DNA from: Paenochrobactrum gallinarii
Lineage (GTDB): Bacteria; Pseudomonadota; Alphaproteobacteria; Rhizobiales; Rhizobiaceae
Reading direction: 5' to 3'
Length of the DNA: 64,000 nt
Assembly (NCBI RefSeq): GCF_014205685.1
Contig: NZ_JACIIU010000001.1
Coordinates: 248,001-312,000 of the forward strand
Shown here: in pieces, positions 26,632-36,343 of the stretch
Position numbering within the stretch: position 1 is the stretch's first letter
Layout: each line of letters begins with the position of its first letter
Program-made: the position numbers and the translations under genes
Notes under the pieces: model-generated
What the model was told of the DNA's origin: nothing
The model's database searches: none
What the model saw: the letters and a program-made list of their open reading frames with translations, nothing else

Positions 26632-27056
26632 ACCCGCAAAGCGACCAGCACCACGCCGCAACCGATCAGTACAATGCCGAGCCAGTTGATCATCGACATG
26701 CGCTCACCAAGAAAAACGGCTGCAAAAACAGCAACCAGCACGACCGACAATTTATCAACCGGCGCGACGCGTGCTGCATCGCCCACTTGCAACGCGCGAA
26801 AATAAGCCAGCCATGAAGCGCCTGTCGCCAAACCCGACAACACCAGAAACACCCATGATTTGGCTGAAATATCGGCTGGTGATTGCCACTGCCCCGAGAC
26901 ACTTAAAAACACACTCAAGGCACCAATAATGACGAAAGTGCGGATCAGCGTGGCAAAATCTGAATTAACGCCCTGAATACCGACTTTTGCAAAAATTGCC
27001 GTGAGTGCCGCAAAAACTGCCGATAAAAGCGCCCAAAACTGCCAGCTATCAACCAT
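26628..27056 (-). CDS. EamA/DMT-superfamily small membrane protein
   Basis: About 142 residues with five membrane segments, the half-size form of the drug/metabolite transporter superfamily: SAVFAALTAIFAKVGIQGVN, LSGLATGASWLAYFRALQVG and GERMSMINWLGIVLIGCGV. Half-size members work as dimers. The substrate is not predictable. ATG 27056 is chosen with GGA upstream; the reading to 27068 would use TTG. It follows cobO by 57 bases on the same strand and may be the last gene of the riboswitch-controlled operon. Confidence 0.85.
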   Translation of the reverse strand: MVDSWQFWALLSAVFAALTAIFAKVGIQGVNSDFATLIRTFVIIGALSVFLSVSGQWQSPADISAKSWVFLVLSGLATGASWLAYFRALQVGDAARVAPVDKLSVVLVAVFAAVFLGERMSMINWLGIVLIGCGVVLVALRV

Positions 27057-27112
27057 TATATTATCCAATAAAAAATGCGTTCAAACTTCGCAAAGCTTGA
27101 ACGCATCCAGTC

Positions 27113-27751
27113 TTAAAATTCAATGCCTTTTTGTGCTTTCACACCAGAGCGGAACGGATGTTTGATCATTTCCATTTCGGTGACCAGATCCGCCACTTCA
27201 ATGAGTTCATCCTTGGCATTGCGTCCGGTGATGATCACATGTTTCATCGGAGCTTTGGCTTTCAGCACGTCGATCACTTCGCTCACCGGCAGGTAATCAT
27301 AGCGCAGCACAATGTTCAGCTCGTCACAAAGCACCATGTCATAGCTGTCATCGAGGATCATAGCTTTTGCCTGTTCCCATGCATCTTTAGCCATCTGGAT
27401 ATCACGGGCGCGATCCTGCGTTTCCCAAGTAAAGCCTTCACCCAATGCCGAGATTGTCACTTGCTCAGGGAATTTTTCCAGCACCCAGCGCTCACCGGTA
27501 TCCCATGAACCTTTAACAAACTGCACCACACCGATCTTCATGCCATGACCGAGGGCGCGAAAAACCATGCCAAAACCAGCGGTGGATTTACCTTTACCTT
27601 TACCGGTATTAACAATCACCAAGCCTTTTTCATCGGTCTTGGTGGCTTGCATTTTATCGCGTGCCGCTTTGATTTTCTTCATCTTCTCGGCGTGACGCGC
27701 GTTCAGCTCTTCTTCAGTCATTCCGATTGTTTTATCAGTCTTTTCAGTCAT
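27113..27751 (-). CDS. cobO: Cob(I)yrinate a,c-diamide adenosyltransferase
   Basis: ATP:corrinoid adenosyltransferase of the CobA/CobO type, which attaches the upper adenosyl ligand. It has 212 residues with P-loop NTGKGKGKSTAGFG near residue 48, ALGHGMKIGVVQFVKG, and a Walker B-like MVLCDELNIVLRYDYLP. A long charged N-terminal helix precedes the core. Its start overlaps the cobN stop by eight bases, so it is coupled to cobN. It would take the Co(I) product made by the CobR-like reductase. Confidence 0.95.
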   Translation of the reverse strand: MTEKTDKTIGMTEEELNARHAEKMKKIKAARDKMQATKTDEKGLVIVNTGKGKGKSTAGFGMVFRALGHGMKIGVVQFVKGSWDTGERWVLEKFPEQVTISALGEGFTWETQDRARDIQMAKDAWEQAKAMILDDSYDMVLCDELNIVLRYDYLPVSEVIDVLKAKAPMKHVIITGRNAKDELIEVADLVTEMEMIKHPFRSGVKAQKGIEF

Positions 27752-30700
27752 TTGCCTCGCCTTCCGGAATCAAATTCTGAGCCATCATTTCCAGTTCAAA
27801 CCGTGCTGAATTCGAACGCGGTGTCCAGAACTGTCGTTTGACAGCCTCTTCTAGTTTCTGCGCAATTTCCCGTAATGCTGCCGGATTCTTATCCGCAATA
27901 AAATCGCGCACTTTTGCATCAACAATATAGGCTTGATAGACTGCCTCAAAATGATGGTTTGAGACAGCTCCTGTAGTGGCAGCAAAAGCGAATAAATAAT
28001 CAACCGTTGCTGCAATTTCGACCGCACCTTTATAGCCGTGACGCATCACACCGGCGATCCATTTCGGATTAACCGCACGACCACGCACAACGCGCGAAAG
28101 CTCTTCCTGCAAAGTACGGATGACCGGACGCTCAGGGCGGGAATGGTCATTGTGATAGACATCAGGAGCCTTGCCGGACAAATGCTCAACTGTCGCGGCC
28201 ATACCGCCTTCAAACTGATAATAATCATCAGAATCAAGCAGGTCATGCTCGCGGTTGTCCTGATTTTGCACAACCGCATCAATTGCTTTGAGGCGCGTTT
28301 CTAAAAGGCCGCGTTGCGCATCGCCTTCATCACCCGCACCATAAGCATAGCCACCCCAGACAAGCCAGGCCTCAGCCAGATCGCCACGTGCTTCCCAACC
28401 GTTTTCGTCCATCAAGGCTTGTAAGCCGGCACCATAGGCACCCGGCTTCGAGCCAAAGATACGATATCCGGCTTTTTTGTGCGCCTCTTGCTCGCTCTCA
28501 CCTTTTGCCATCAAAGCATTGGCTTCTTCACGCATACGCGCGGCAACCGGATTATCACCCTCGCTTTCATCCAACTTGCCGACAGCGCGGATTGCTTTGT
28601 CGAAAAGTGCAATCTGCTCAGGAAAAGCATCGCGGAAGAAACCGGAAATACGCAATGTCACATCGACACGCGGGCGGCCAAGCTTCGCCATCGGGATAAT
28701 CTCATAGCCGGTGACACGGCGTGAGGCCATATCCCAAACCGGTTTCACCCCGATCAAAGCCAAGGCTTGCGCAATATCATCACCACCGGTGCGCATATTG
28801 GATGTGCCCCATGCGGTCAGCCCGAAAGAACGCGGCCAGTCACCATTATCCTGCGTGTAGCGCGTAATTAAGAGTTCCGCCGATTTCTTTCCCAACTCCC
28901 ATGCGGCTGGTGTTGGCACGGCACGGCTATCCACGGAAAAGAAGTTGCGCCCCGTTGGCAGCACATCAGGGCGACCACGCGTCGGCGCACCCGACGGCCC
29001 CGGATTGACAAAGCGCCCGTCAAGCGCTGCCATAAAGCCAGCGATTTCGGCTTGTCCGCACGCTTCTACACGCTGACGCAAATGATCATTAATAACGCTC
29101 AAAACCGCTTGCGTTTCCGGCCAGTCAACAGGACATTCTGCTTCGCCGCTGACAAGTTGCGCCGCAAACAGCTCAATACGTTCAACCGTATCACCATTAT
29201 TGCGCCAGAGATCACTGCTGACAGCTTGTAAAAGCGCAGGCTTTTCGCCTGTCCACGGCTCAGCCATCGCGCAATCCAGCGGGTCAAACCCCGCCAGCAA
29301 TTGCGCATCTTTGGCGATTGCCCGTTGCAAACTTTGATCACCAATAGCGCCACCAAGCGACACGGCAATGCCGCGCGGCACACGGGCAAGCGCCACTAAC
29401 AGATCGGTAAGCAAACGCCCTTCCGGTGCAAGACCGAAAATATGCAAGCCGTCACGGATTTGCATTTCTTTGAGATCGCACAAATAAGCATCAAGCTTTT
29501 GCAGTGCCAGATCTTCATCATCATGGGCGTGAATACCGGCATCCTGATCAAGACCAATATCACGCACCAAATCTAAAATCTGGCTTTTAAGACGAATAAG
29601 GCGGCGCGGATCAAGCCCCGACGCCTCATAAAATTCATCCACCAAAGCTTCCAGATCTTTTAAGGGGCCATAGCTTTCAGCACGCGTTAAAGGCGGCGTC
29701 AAGTGGTCGATGATAACGGCACTGCTGCGTCTTTTGGCTTGTGTGCCTTCGCCCGGATCATTGACGATAAAAGGATAGATATGCGGGGTCGCGCCAAAGA
29801 CAGCTTCCGGATAACAATTTTCCGATAAAGCCAATGCTTTACCGGGTAACCATTCCATATTGCCATGCTTGCCCATATGGGCAATCGCATCCACTTTGGC
29901 CACGTCGCGCAGATAAGCGTAAAACGCCAGATAGCCATGCGGCGGCACTAAATCCGGCGAGTGATAGCTTTCTTTCGGGTCGATATTATAGCCGCGTGCA
30001 GGCTGTATCCCCACCAGCGTTTCGCCATATTGCATCAGTGATAAAGCAAAGCTTTGAGGTTCGTTCATAAAAAACGGATCAGCTTGCGGCTCACCCCAGC
30101 GATCAAGCACCTCAGCCTGAATCTTATTGGGAAGTTTAGCAAAGAAGGCATTGTATTGATTCAAAGAAATCGTGTTGCGCACCACGCGCCCGTCATCCTC
30201 TACACTGGTGGGCGCTGCATTGGTGGGGCCAGCCATCAAATCACCAATCAACTGGTCGCCATCAACCGGCAAATCAGCCACCGGATAATTTTGCGCCTGC
30301 ATGGCGCGTAAAACTTCCACCGTACCGGCAGGTGTATCAAGCCCGACACCATTGCCAAGCCGCCCGTCCCTGTTTGGATAATTGGCAAGGATTAATGCAA
30401 CGCGCCGTTCTGATGCCTGTTTTTCTTTCAACCGCACCCATGCTTTGGCTAAATCCGCTACGAAATTCACGCGATCCTGTACCGGCTCATGCGTGACAAT
30501 ATTAGCTTGCACCACCGCATCATAGTTTTTTGCTGACTTAAATGAAACGGCGCGGGTCAATACGCGCCCGTCCACCTCCGGCAGCGCGACATTCATGGCA
30601 AGATCACGCGAGGAAAGCCCCTGCGGCGAACCTTCCCACATTTCCAAACTGGAACCGGACAAGATCACTTGCAGCACCATCGCGCCGTTTTTTTCCAGCA

Positions 30701-31541
30701 CGGTCGGTTGTCGTTCTGAGCCGGGAACAGAAACCGCAAAACCAGTTGCGTTTAAAACAAGTGACGGCCTGTCTTCATCAAAAATGCGCTCCAGAACCGC
30801 CACCGAAACCGCATCTTTCAAGCTGCTGATATAGACAGGCAAGACATTCAGCCCGCGCGCCTTTAACGCCTCAATCAGCGCTTCAACCGGCTTGGTCTGA
30901 CCACTTTGGACAAGCGCACGATAAAAACAAATAGCCACCACCGGCGCGTTTTTATCTGCTCTTAGCTCGCGCAATTCTGCAATCGTGGCAATACCATCTT
31001 CCGGCCACCAAAGACCGGCTTTTAATAAAGGCGCGGCCTCCACCGGCCGTTCACGGCCATCAATTAATGATGCGCAGCATTCCAGAAAGCCATGCGCATT
31101 TTGCGCGCCACCTTCAATCAGATAATGCCACAGTGTATCCAGATCATGCGGGTTAACCGTCGAATAGCGTTTCAGGCTTGCATCAGGCTTGTCATCGCCG
31201 GGTAAAACCGCCAGCATAATGCCGTGATTGACGGCGCAGGCATGCAGCGCTTCCAAGCCATATGGCCAGTAGCTTTCACCACCAATCACCCGTACGACAA
31301 TCAGTTTTGCAAAACGCGCCGTGCGTTCCACATAAGTGTCCACCGACATCGGATGTGACAGTGACATCATATTCACAAGCCGGAGTGTTGGCGCATCACT
31401 TATTAAGCGATGCGCCGAGGCCAGACTTGCAAGCTCTGTATCAGCCGCAGAAAGAAACAAAATATCGGCAGGGCTTTGACCTAAATCGATGGCTTCGCTG
31501 CCGTCGGCAATTGTCCCTTTCTGGGCAAGCAGTAGATGCAT
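27744..31541 (-). CDS. cobN: Aerobic cobaltochelatase large subunit
   Basis: The large chelatase subunit that binds hydrogenobyrinate a,c-diamide and, with CobS and CobT, inserts cobalt using ATP. At 1265 residues it is the normal full length and resembles magnesium-chelatase BchH. Blocks seen include FHSPDLVPPHGYLAFYAYL-like sequence (about residue 540), MGKHGNMEWLPGKALALS, PHIYPFIVNDPGEGTQAKRR and GLTAWGTSNMRTGGDDIAQA. cobS and cobT are not in the window and in this bacterial group usually lie elsewhere. The gene is between cobW (3 bases away) and cobO (overlapping). Confidence 0.96.
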   Translation of the reverse strand: MHLLLAQKGTIADGSEAIDLGQSPADILFLSAADTELASLASAHRLISDAPTLRLVNMMSLSHPMSVDTYVERTARFAKLIVVRVIGGESYWPYGLEALHACAVNHGIMLAVLPGDDKPDASLKRYSTVNPHDLDTLWHYLIEGGAQNAHGFLECCASLIDGRERPVEAAPLLKAGLWWPEDGIATIAELRELRADKNAPVVAICFYRALVQSGQTKPVEALIEALKARGLNVLPVYISSLKDAVSVAVLERIFDEDRPSLVLNATGFAVSVPGSERQPTVLEKNGAMVLQVILSGSSLEMWEGSPQGLSSRDLAMNVALPEVDGRVLTRAVSFKSAKNYDAVVQANIVTHEPVQDRVNFVADLAKAWVRLKEKQASERRVALILANYPNRDGRLGNGVGLDTPAGTVEVLRAMQAQNYPVADLPVDGDQLIGDLMAGPTNAAPTSVEDDGRVVRNTISLNQYNAFFAKLPNKIQAEVLDRWGEPQADPFFMNEPQSFALSLMQYGETLVGIQPARGYNIDPKESYHSPDLVPPHGYLAFYAYLRDVAKVDAIAHMGKHGNMEWLPGKALALSENCYPEAVFGATPHIYPFIVNDPGEGTQAKRRSSAVIIDHLTPPLTRAESYGPLKDLEALVDEFYEASGLDPRRLIRLKSQILDLVRDIGLDQDAGIHAHDDEDLALQKLDAYLCDLKEMQIRDGLHIFGLAPEGRLLTDLLVALARVPRGIAVSLGGAIGDQSLQRAIAKDAQLLAGFDPLDCAMAEPWTGEKPALLQAVSSDLWRNNGDTVERIELFAAQLVSGEAECPVDWPETQAVLSVINDHLRQRVEACGQAEIAGFMAALDGRFVNPGPSGAPTRGRPDVLPTGRNFFSVDSRAVPTPAAWELGKKSAELLITRYTQDNGDWPRSFGLTAWGTSNMRTGGDDIAQALALIGVKPVWDMASRRVTGYEIIPMAKLGRPRVDVTLRISGFFRDAFPEQIALFDKAIRAVGKLDESEGDNPVAARMREEANALMAKGESEQEAHKKAGYRIFGSKPGAYGAGLQALMDENGWEARGDLAEAWLVWGGYAYGAGDEGDAQRGLLETRLKAIDAVVQNQDNREHDLLDSDDYYQFEGGMAATVEHLSGKAPDVYHNDHSRPERPVIRTLQEELSRVVRGRAVNPKWIAGVMRHGYKGAVEIAATVDYLFAFAATTGAVSNHHFEAVYQAYIVDAKVRDFIADKNPAALREIAQKLEEAVKRQFWTPRSNSARFELEMMAQNLIPEGEAND

Positions 31542-31544
31542 GGA

Positions 31545-32600
31545 TTACGCTGCTTCCTGCACGGATTTGGCAATGGCTGCTTCATCAATATCATGCACAC
31601 CGATTACCACCAGCTTGGTAGAGCGGGCTTCACCGTCTGCCCATGGACGATCGAAATAATGCTCGATACGCGAACCGACGGCCTGCACAACCAGACGCAT
31701 CGGCTTACCCGGCACATTGGCAAAACCTTTCAGGCGCAGAATGTCATGTTCGCCAATGATTTTCTTCAGGTTTTCAGCAAATGCTTTCGGGTCGCTTACA
31801 TCACCGGCTTCAACGACAAAGCTTTCAAACTCGTCATGGCTATGGGTGTGATCATCACCGCTTTCGTGGTGCATTTCATGGTGTGATTTACGGTTGGCAA
31901 TATCATCTTCCGAACCGACACCCAAACCAAGCAGAATGTCCGCACCGATTTTACCAAAGCTTGCAGGCACCATATTAGTCTGGCGCGATGAGCGTTCCGA
32001 AACATCTTTGCGCACAGTTTCAAGCGCTGCTTCATCAAGCAGATCGGCTTTATTCAGCACGATCAGATCAGCGGCATGAATCTGGTCTTCAAACAATTCT
32101 TCCAGCGGGCTCTCATGATCAAGCGATTCATCGGCCTGACGCTGCGCATCAATTTTATCATGATCATCCGCAAAGCGGCCTTCGGCAACAGCTGCCGCGT
32201 CAATCACGGTTACCACGCCATCAACGGTCACTTGCGTTTTAATTTCCGGCCAGTTGAATGCTGCTACCAGCGGCTGCGGCAGTGCCAGACCGGAGGTTTC
32301 AATCACAATATGGTCAGGACGATCAGCTCGTTCCAAAAGCTTGGTCATAGTCGGGATAAAATCATCGGCAACGGTGCAGCAAATGCAACCATTGTTCAGC
32401 TCAATGACATCATCTTCTTCACAATTTTCAATGCCGCAGCCTTTTAAAATGCCACCGTCAACGCCAAGATCGCCAAATTCATTAATGATCAGCGCAATGC
32501 GCTTGCCATTGGCATTTTCCAGCAAATTACGGATCATCGTGGTTTTACCCGATCCTAAAAAGCCGGTAATCACGGTAGCCGGAATCTTTTGACCCTGCAT
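31545..32600 (-). CDS. cobW: CobW family GTPase, likely cobalt metallochaperone
   Basis: G3E-family GTPase of 351 residues: P-loop TGFLGSGKTTMIRNLL near residue 10, the metal site NNGCICCTV (GCxCC type) near residue 70, ETSGLALPQP and LNKADLLD. Between the GTPase core and the C-terminal domain lies a His-rich stretch (HHEMHHESGDDHTHSHDEF, about residues 240-258), typical of cobalt or nickel binding. CobW is thought to deliver cobalt to CobNST. It stands directly before cobN, four bases apart, which fits. Confidence 0.95.
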   Translation of the reverse strand: MQGQKIPATVITGFLGSGKTTMIRNLLENANGKRIALIINEFGDLGVDGGILKGCGIENCEEDDVIELNNGCICCTVADDFIPTMTKLLERADRPDHIVIETSGLALPQPLVAAFNWPEIKTQVTVDGVVTVIDAAAVAEGRFADDHDKIDAQRQADESLDHESPLEELFEDQIHAADLIVLNKADLLDEAALETVRKDVSERSSRQTNMVPASFGKIGADILLGLGVGSEDDIANRKSHHEMHHESGDDHTHSHDEFESFVVEAGDVSDPKAFAENLKKIIGEHDILRLKGFANVPGKPMRLVVQAVGSRIEHYFDRPWADGEARSTKLVVIGVHDIDEAAIAKSVQEAA

Positions 32601-32603
32601 AGT

Positions 32604-33122
32604 CTATCCCTTCATTTTCAGCGACAATCCTGCCGCCATAAAGTAAACTTCCCGAGCTTTTTCAGCGACACGCTGATGTAAAAAACCCGCATAGTCCCTA
32701 AATTCCCGTGCCATCCGGTTGTCAGGCACAATGCCCAATCCCACTTCATTGGAGACAAAAAATATCTCACCGGACAGTTTGGGAAAAACCTCTAAAAGCC
32801 GCGTCGTTTCAGCTTCAATGTCGCGCTCTGCCATCATCAGATTGGTGACCCAGAGCGTTAAACAATCAACCAGCACGAAACGATTTTGCGAAGCCGTTTT
32901 CAACAATGAGCCCGCCAGATCAAGCGGTTCTTCAACCGTTGTCCAGTTCAGGCCACGTCTGTCTTGATGAATATTGATACGCGCGCGCATTTCATCATCA
33001 TAAGCCCGCCCTGTAGCGATATAAAATGGCTCCAGACCAGAGCTTTCTGCACAGTTTTCAGCGTATTTTGATTTTCCCGAGCGAGCGCCGCCGAGAACAA
33101 GGGTAATTTTTCCCGACGGCAT
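32604..33122 (-). CDS. cobP: Adenosylcobinamide kinase / adenosylcobinamide-phosphate guanylyltransferase
   Basis: Bifunctional enzyme (CobP, CobU in enteric bacteria) that phosphorylates adenosylcobinamide and adds GMP. About 172 residues: P-loop [15 protein letters not shown] near the N-terminus, the block [13 protein letters not shown], and [15 protein letters not shown], all typical. ATG 33122 is chosen because it starts just before the P-loop and lies 5 bases after the cbtA stop, with GAGG upstream; the longer reading to 33197 runs inside cbtA. It belongs to the cbtB-cobO operon. Confidence 0.95.
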   Translation of the reverse strand: MPSGKITLVLGGARSGKSKYAENCAESSGLEPFYIATGRAYDDEMRARINIHQDRRGLNWTTVEEPLDLAGSLLKTASQNRFVLVDCLTLWVTNLMMAERDIEAETTRLLEVFPKLSGEIFFVSNEVGLGIVPDNRMAREFRDYAGFLHQRVAEKAREVYFMAAGLSLKMKG

Positions 33123-33127
33123 GCTTA

Positions 33128-33841
33128 TCAAGCCTCGATTTCTGCGGATGCGTAGGTCTGCACCAGCCAGCCAAGCGCCAGACCAATCACCACCCACATG
33201 AATAAATTCGTGGCTGTGGTTGCCACTGCATATTGCGATGCCAGCAGTGACGGGATCGGTGAAGAAATATCTTCCGGATGTGGTGCACCATAAAGATGCG
33301 GTGCAACAATAGCGACAAGACCTAAAATCTTCGCCCAGATTTCAGCGCGCAACACGAGAAGATAAAGGCCGATTGCCGATAGAATAACAGTCACAACCCA
33401 CCAAAGCTGACGCTCTGCCAGATCGGCTGCCGGCATGGCTGGCAATTCCGGTGAAAGCCCTAGAGACGGCAGAAATGACACCGCAAAAAAACCGGCAAGT
33501 CCCCAATAAATGCCGTTTTGCTTGGTCACACGACGTCCCAGCAATAAAGCCGTGCCGCCCAAAGCCAGCGCAAAGCCGCCGCAAGCAACTAAATTTGCCA
33601 GAATTGTATTGCCAAGACGTCCGAAAGGCAGTTCAGCGCCTTCTACTTCATCCTCAGCATCACCATGGCTATGTGGTGCAGCCGCTTCTGACGCCTCACC
33701 ATGATCATGGCCGCCGGATGCGTCTTCATAGGTTTCAGCCTGCAAAATCAGCGGCACTGTCTTGATATACATAGCGGGCGTCATCAGCAGGCCTGCAATC
33801 AGACCAGCTGCTAAAACTGCCAGTAAATAACGAATATACAT
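33128..33841 (-). CDS. cbtA: CbtA, putative cobalt transporter membrane subunit
   Basis: CbtA family protein of about 237 residues with five predicted membrane segments: [60 protein letters not shown] and a C-terminal [15 protein letters not shown]. After the first segment lies a periplasmic or cytosolic His/Asp/Glu-rich loop ([21 protein letters not shown]) able to bind metal. The CbtAB pair was predicted as a cobalt importer from its regulation by B12 riboswitches; both features hold here. ATG 33841 has GGGGAA upstream. Confidence 0.92.
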   Translation of the reverse strand: MYIRYLLAVLAAGLIAGLLMTPAMYIKTVPLILQAETYEDASGGHDHGEASEAAAPHSHGDAEDEVEGAELPFGRLGNTILANLVACGGFALALGGTALLLGRRVTKQNGIYWGLAGFFAVSFLPSLGLSPELPAMPAADLAERQLWWVVTVILSAIGLYLLVLRAEIWAKILGLVAIVAPHLYGAPHPEDISSPIPSLLASQYAVATTATNLFMWVVIGLALGWLVQTYASAEIEA

Positions 33842-33931
33842 AGTTCCCCCATAGTGAAATAAACTCACGCTTGCGTGAGCATCACTTCATCAACCAAAAT
33901 GAATTAACCCCTCAAAATTCCGAGCGGCAAC

Positions 33932-34120
33932 TTAGTGACAAGGGAACCCATAAGAGTGGCGCATATCATGAGCAGAATCATGCAACATGTCAGAATGAGC
34001 CAATCCAACACCATAGATTAAGAAAACGCCAAGAATTAACGCAACAAGTGCAGTGCCCAAACGGGCAGCAAGCGGTGTGGAAAGCACATCCGATGCGCTA
34101 TTATTTGTGTGTGCAGCCAT
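33932..34120 (-). CDS. cbtB: CbtB, putative cobalt transporter small subunit
   Basis: A protein of 62 residues with one membrane helix (ALVALILGVFLIYGVGLAHS) and the typical His-rich end HDSAHDMRHSYGFPCH, which looks like a metal-binding tail. It is the partner of CbtA. GGAGG lies 6 bases before the ATG. It is the first gene after the cobalamin riboswitch, so its translation is the probable control point for the whole cbtB-cobO operon. Confidence 0.93.
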   Translation of the reverse strand: MAAHTNNSASDVLSTPLAARLGTALVALILGVFLIYGVGLAHSDMLHDSAHDMRHSYGFPCH

Positions 34121-34123
34121 GAC

Positions 34124-34169
34124 AACCTCCGTGCAGGCAGCAGGGAAAACCTCCCCTTAGGTGCAGGCA
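34124..34169 (-). repeat. Duplicated ribosome-site element between riboswitch and cbtB
   Basis: On the plus strand AACCTCC-GTGCAGGCA (34124-34139) recurs as AACCTCC-ccttag-GTGCAGGCA (34148-34169). On the transcript this gives two GGAGG sequences, one used by cbtB and one decoy 24 bases upstream. It may take part in the riboswitch's control of translation; that is inference. Confidence 0.5.
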
Positions 34170-34185
34170 ATATGCCCTTTGCAAA

Positions 34186-34362
34186 CAGGCAGGTCTCCTG
34201 GCTCGCGGGTCGTGAAGATGAAGCCGCCTTCCCGGTTTCCCAGTGGCCGCCGGTTTCGCTAAAAAACCAGCTTGGCAACATCCCTCACCGCTCTACAGTC
34301 GCGGGGTCGGCTGCTATCAAAATGCTTATACAAGCATTTCACGCATTCCCTCTTCGTTCATC
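34186..34362 (-). promoter_or_regulatory. Cobalamin (adenosylcobalamin) riboswitch
   Basis: Read on the minus strand, this region has the riboswitch core in the right order: GAGGGAATGCGTGAAA, GCAGCCGACCCCGCGACTGT, then AGCGGTGAG, GGCCACTGGG, CCGGGAAGGCGG and the B12 box AGCCAGGAGACCTGCC at 34188-34203. It lies 66 bases before the cbtB start. No T run follows, so control is likely on translation of cbtB, in the usual manner of repressing cobalt uptake and cobalamin genes when the coenzyme is plentiful. Confidence 0.95.
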
Positions 34363-34460
34363 AATTTATCATGATGAAAACCTGATGCAATAAGCTGACA
34401 TTATGCTGTACGCCTGCGATCGTCAATCAACTTAAGGCTTCGCAGATTGTGGATGAAGGT

Positions 34461-35927
34461 TTAAATTTTGACCGGCAAACTTAACTGCAATAAGGCATCC
34501 ACATCGATAAATTGCTCAAGATTTTCTGCAAGCTCGTTCAGGGCATCGTCAACGCTGGCACGATAATTAAAACCAACGCCATGCACACCAAGCTCAGCCA
34601 GCAGTTTTGCCCTGAAACTATCGGAGGCAAAAAGCCCGTGTAAATAAGTACCAAAAATGCGGCCATCAGCTGAAACCGCCCCATCAGAACGTCCGTCCAC
34701 CAAGGCAAATGGGCGAGCACAATCAGGCCCATGGCTCACACCGCAGTGAATTTCATAACCATCAACCGGCACACCATAGGCCACCGCTGTGCCCTGCACC
34801 TGGCCAAGTGTTTTTTCAGCCTTCATAACGGTTTCTATTTGCAGCAGCCCTAAACCTTCAGCATCAGTCGTATCGCCGTCAATATGTTCCGGATCACTGA
34901 TGTTTTGCCCCAGCATTTGATAGCCGCCGCAAATGCCAATCACATGGCCGCCGCGCTTCACATGATCGTGGATCTGAGCGTCCCAGCCATTTTCACGCAA
35001 ACGCTTTAAGTCACCAATGGTAGACTTGGTGCCAGGCACAATAATCAGCCCTGCATCGGCAGGTATTGGCTCACCTGCCCGCACCATCACCACTTCAACA
35101 TCCGGCTCGGCTTTTAAAGGATCAAGATCATCAAAATTAGCGATTCGATCCAGCATCGGCACCGCAATTTTCAACGCTTTCGTTTGAATACCCGCCATGC
35201 GTTCCAACCCGACTGAGTCTTCGGCAGGCAAACGTGCCACCGCCTTCAACCATGGCACCACACCAAAAGACGGCCAGCCGGTAAATTCGGTGACGGAGCG
35301 CAAACCATCATCAAAAAGCGTCACATCACCACGAAACTTATTAATCAGAAAACCGGCAATCATAGCGCGGTCCTGCTCGGGCAAAATCGTATGCGTACCC
35401 ACCAGCGAAGCAATCACACCGCCGCGGTCAATATCCCCCACCAGCACAACCGGCACGCCGGCCTTAGTGGCAAAGCCCATATTGGCGATATCGTTTTTAC
35501 GTAAATTAATCTCAGCCGGAGAGCCGGCACCTTCCACCAGCACAATATCAGCACCATCACAAATATGCTGCCATGACTGCATTACGGCATCCATAAATTG
35601 TGGTTTCAAACGCTGATAGTCACGCCCCTTGGCTTGCCCTCGCACTTTCCCTTGCACAATGATCTGGCTGCCGGTCTCAGACTGCGGCTTTAATAATACA
35701 GGGTTCATATGAACACTGGTCGGCACACCACAAGCCAGTGCCTGCAACCATTGTCCACGGCCTATTTCGCCGCCATCATCGGTAACGGCTGCATTATTGG
35801 ACATATTTTGCGGCTTGAACGGGCGCACTTTAAGCCCGCGATTGCGCATCACACGACAAAGACCGGCCACAAGAACCGTTTTGCCAACATCAGAACCAGT
35901 ACCTTGAAACATTATCGCGCGTGTCAT
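34461..35927 (-). CDS. cobQ: Cobyric acid synthase
   Basis: Glutamine-dependent ATP enzyme that amidates side chains b, d, e and g of adenosylcobyrinate a,c-diamide. It has 488 residues: N-terminal ATP domain with QGTGSDVGKTVLVAGLCR and RPFKPQNMSNNAAV, and a C-terminal amidotransferase domain with the Cys of ICGGYQMLG and a His in GTYLHGLFASD. All key residues are present. It lies upstream of the riboswitch and is not covered by it, so it has a separate promoter in the long gap before it. Confidence 0.96.
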   Translation of the reverse strand: MTRAIMFQGTGSDVGKTVLVAGLCRVMRNRGLKVRPFKPQNMSNNAAVTDDGGEIGRGQWLQALACGVPTSVHMNPVLLKPQSETGSQIIVQGKVRGQAKGRDYQRLKPQFMDAVMQSWQHICDGADIVLVEGAGSPAEINLRKNDIANMGFATKAGVPVVLVGDIDRGGVIASLVGTHTILPEQDRAMIAGFLINKFRGDVTLFDDGLRSVTEFTGWPSFGVVPWLKAVARLPAEDSVGLERMAGIQTKALKIAVPMLDRIANFDDLDPLKAEPDVEVVMVRAGEPIPADAGLIIVPGTKSTIGDLKRLRENGWDAQIHDHVKRGGHVIGICGGYQMLGQNISDPEHIDGDTTDAEGLGLLQIETVMKAEKTLGQVQGTAVAYGVPVDGYEIHCGVSHGPDCARPFALVDGRSDGAVSADGRIFGTYLHGLFASDSFRAKLLAELGVHGVGFNYRASVDDALNELAENLEQFIDVDALLQLSLPVKI

Positions 35928-36157
35928 GATTGTGACCTATCGCAATCGGCACGCTCTGCATAGAGGCCAAACAAATGTGCGTCCAAAGAATTGTTAAACG
36001 CATCTCAGAATCAAACACTCAATTCTTCACATAAGTGACACTTGATATTTACCACTCTTTAACAAACAGAGGCTTTTCAGCCAAAATAACAGCCAAAAAA
36101 GTGCAATCTTTAGACTTACTTAAGCTTCTGATAACCATCCGGTAAGAATGTCCTGCT
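35928..36157. other. Upstream region of cobQ
   Basis: About 230 AT-rich bases with no gene seen on either strand and no B12 box. It must contain the cobQ promoter, which I could not place with confidence. Confidence 0.35.
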
Positions 36158-36192
36158 AAAAAGATTATCGAGACGGCAACAAACCGCCTCGA
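36158..36192 (-). terminator. Terminator hairpin ending the candidate small RNA
   Basis: The 9-bp stem 36168-36176/36184-36192 with a 7-base loop is followed on the minus strand by TAATCTTTTT. Confidence 0.6.
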
Positions 36193-36330
36193 TGCTCCGG
36201 ATAAGGTATTGCGTACCGGAGCCTATAGTATTTCTCACCAGTGTATTGGTCGGTGAGAGCCATGCGTTTGTTGGCAAGGCCGTGCATCTTCGGATAGCGC
36301 GGTTTTTGCCATTTTACATGCCGATTTAAT
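36158..36330 (-). ncRNA. Candidate structured small RNA with three hairpins
   Basis: Three stems follow each other: TCTCACC/GGTGAGA (36233-36239 with 36252-36258), GCTCCGG/CCGGAGC (36194-36200 with 36216-36222), and a 9-bp stem at 36168-36192. On the minus strand the last stem has a G-U pair where the plus strand would have an A-C mismatch, and it is followed by a U-rich tract (36158-36167), so the RNA should read leftwards and end there. No open reading frame fills it. It may be a free small RNA or the 3' region of the entericidin transcript; the 5' end is a guess. No known family was recognised. Confidence 0.45.
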
Positions 36331-36343
36331 ATAAACGAAACTA

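Noticed and set aside
33123-33197. Upstream start of the cobP gene at 33197
   Set aside because: The added residues lie inside the end of cbtA in another frame and are unlike CobP; ATG 33122 begins just before the P-loop.
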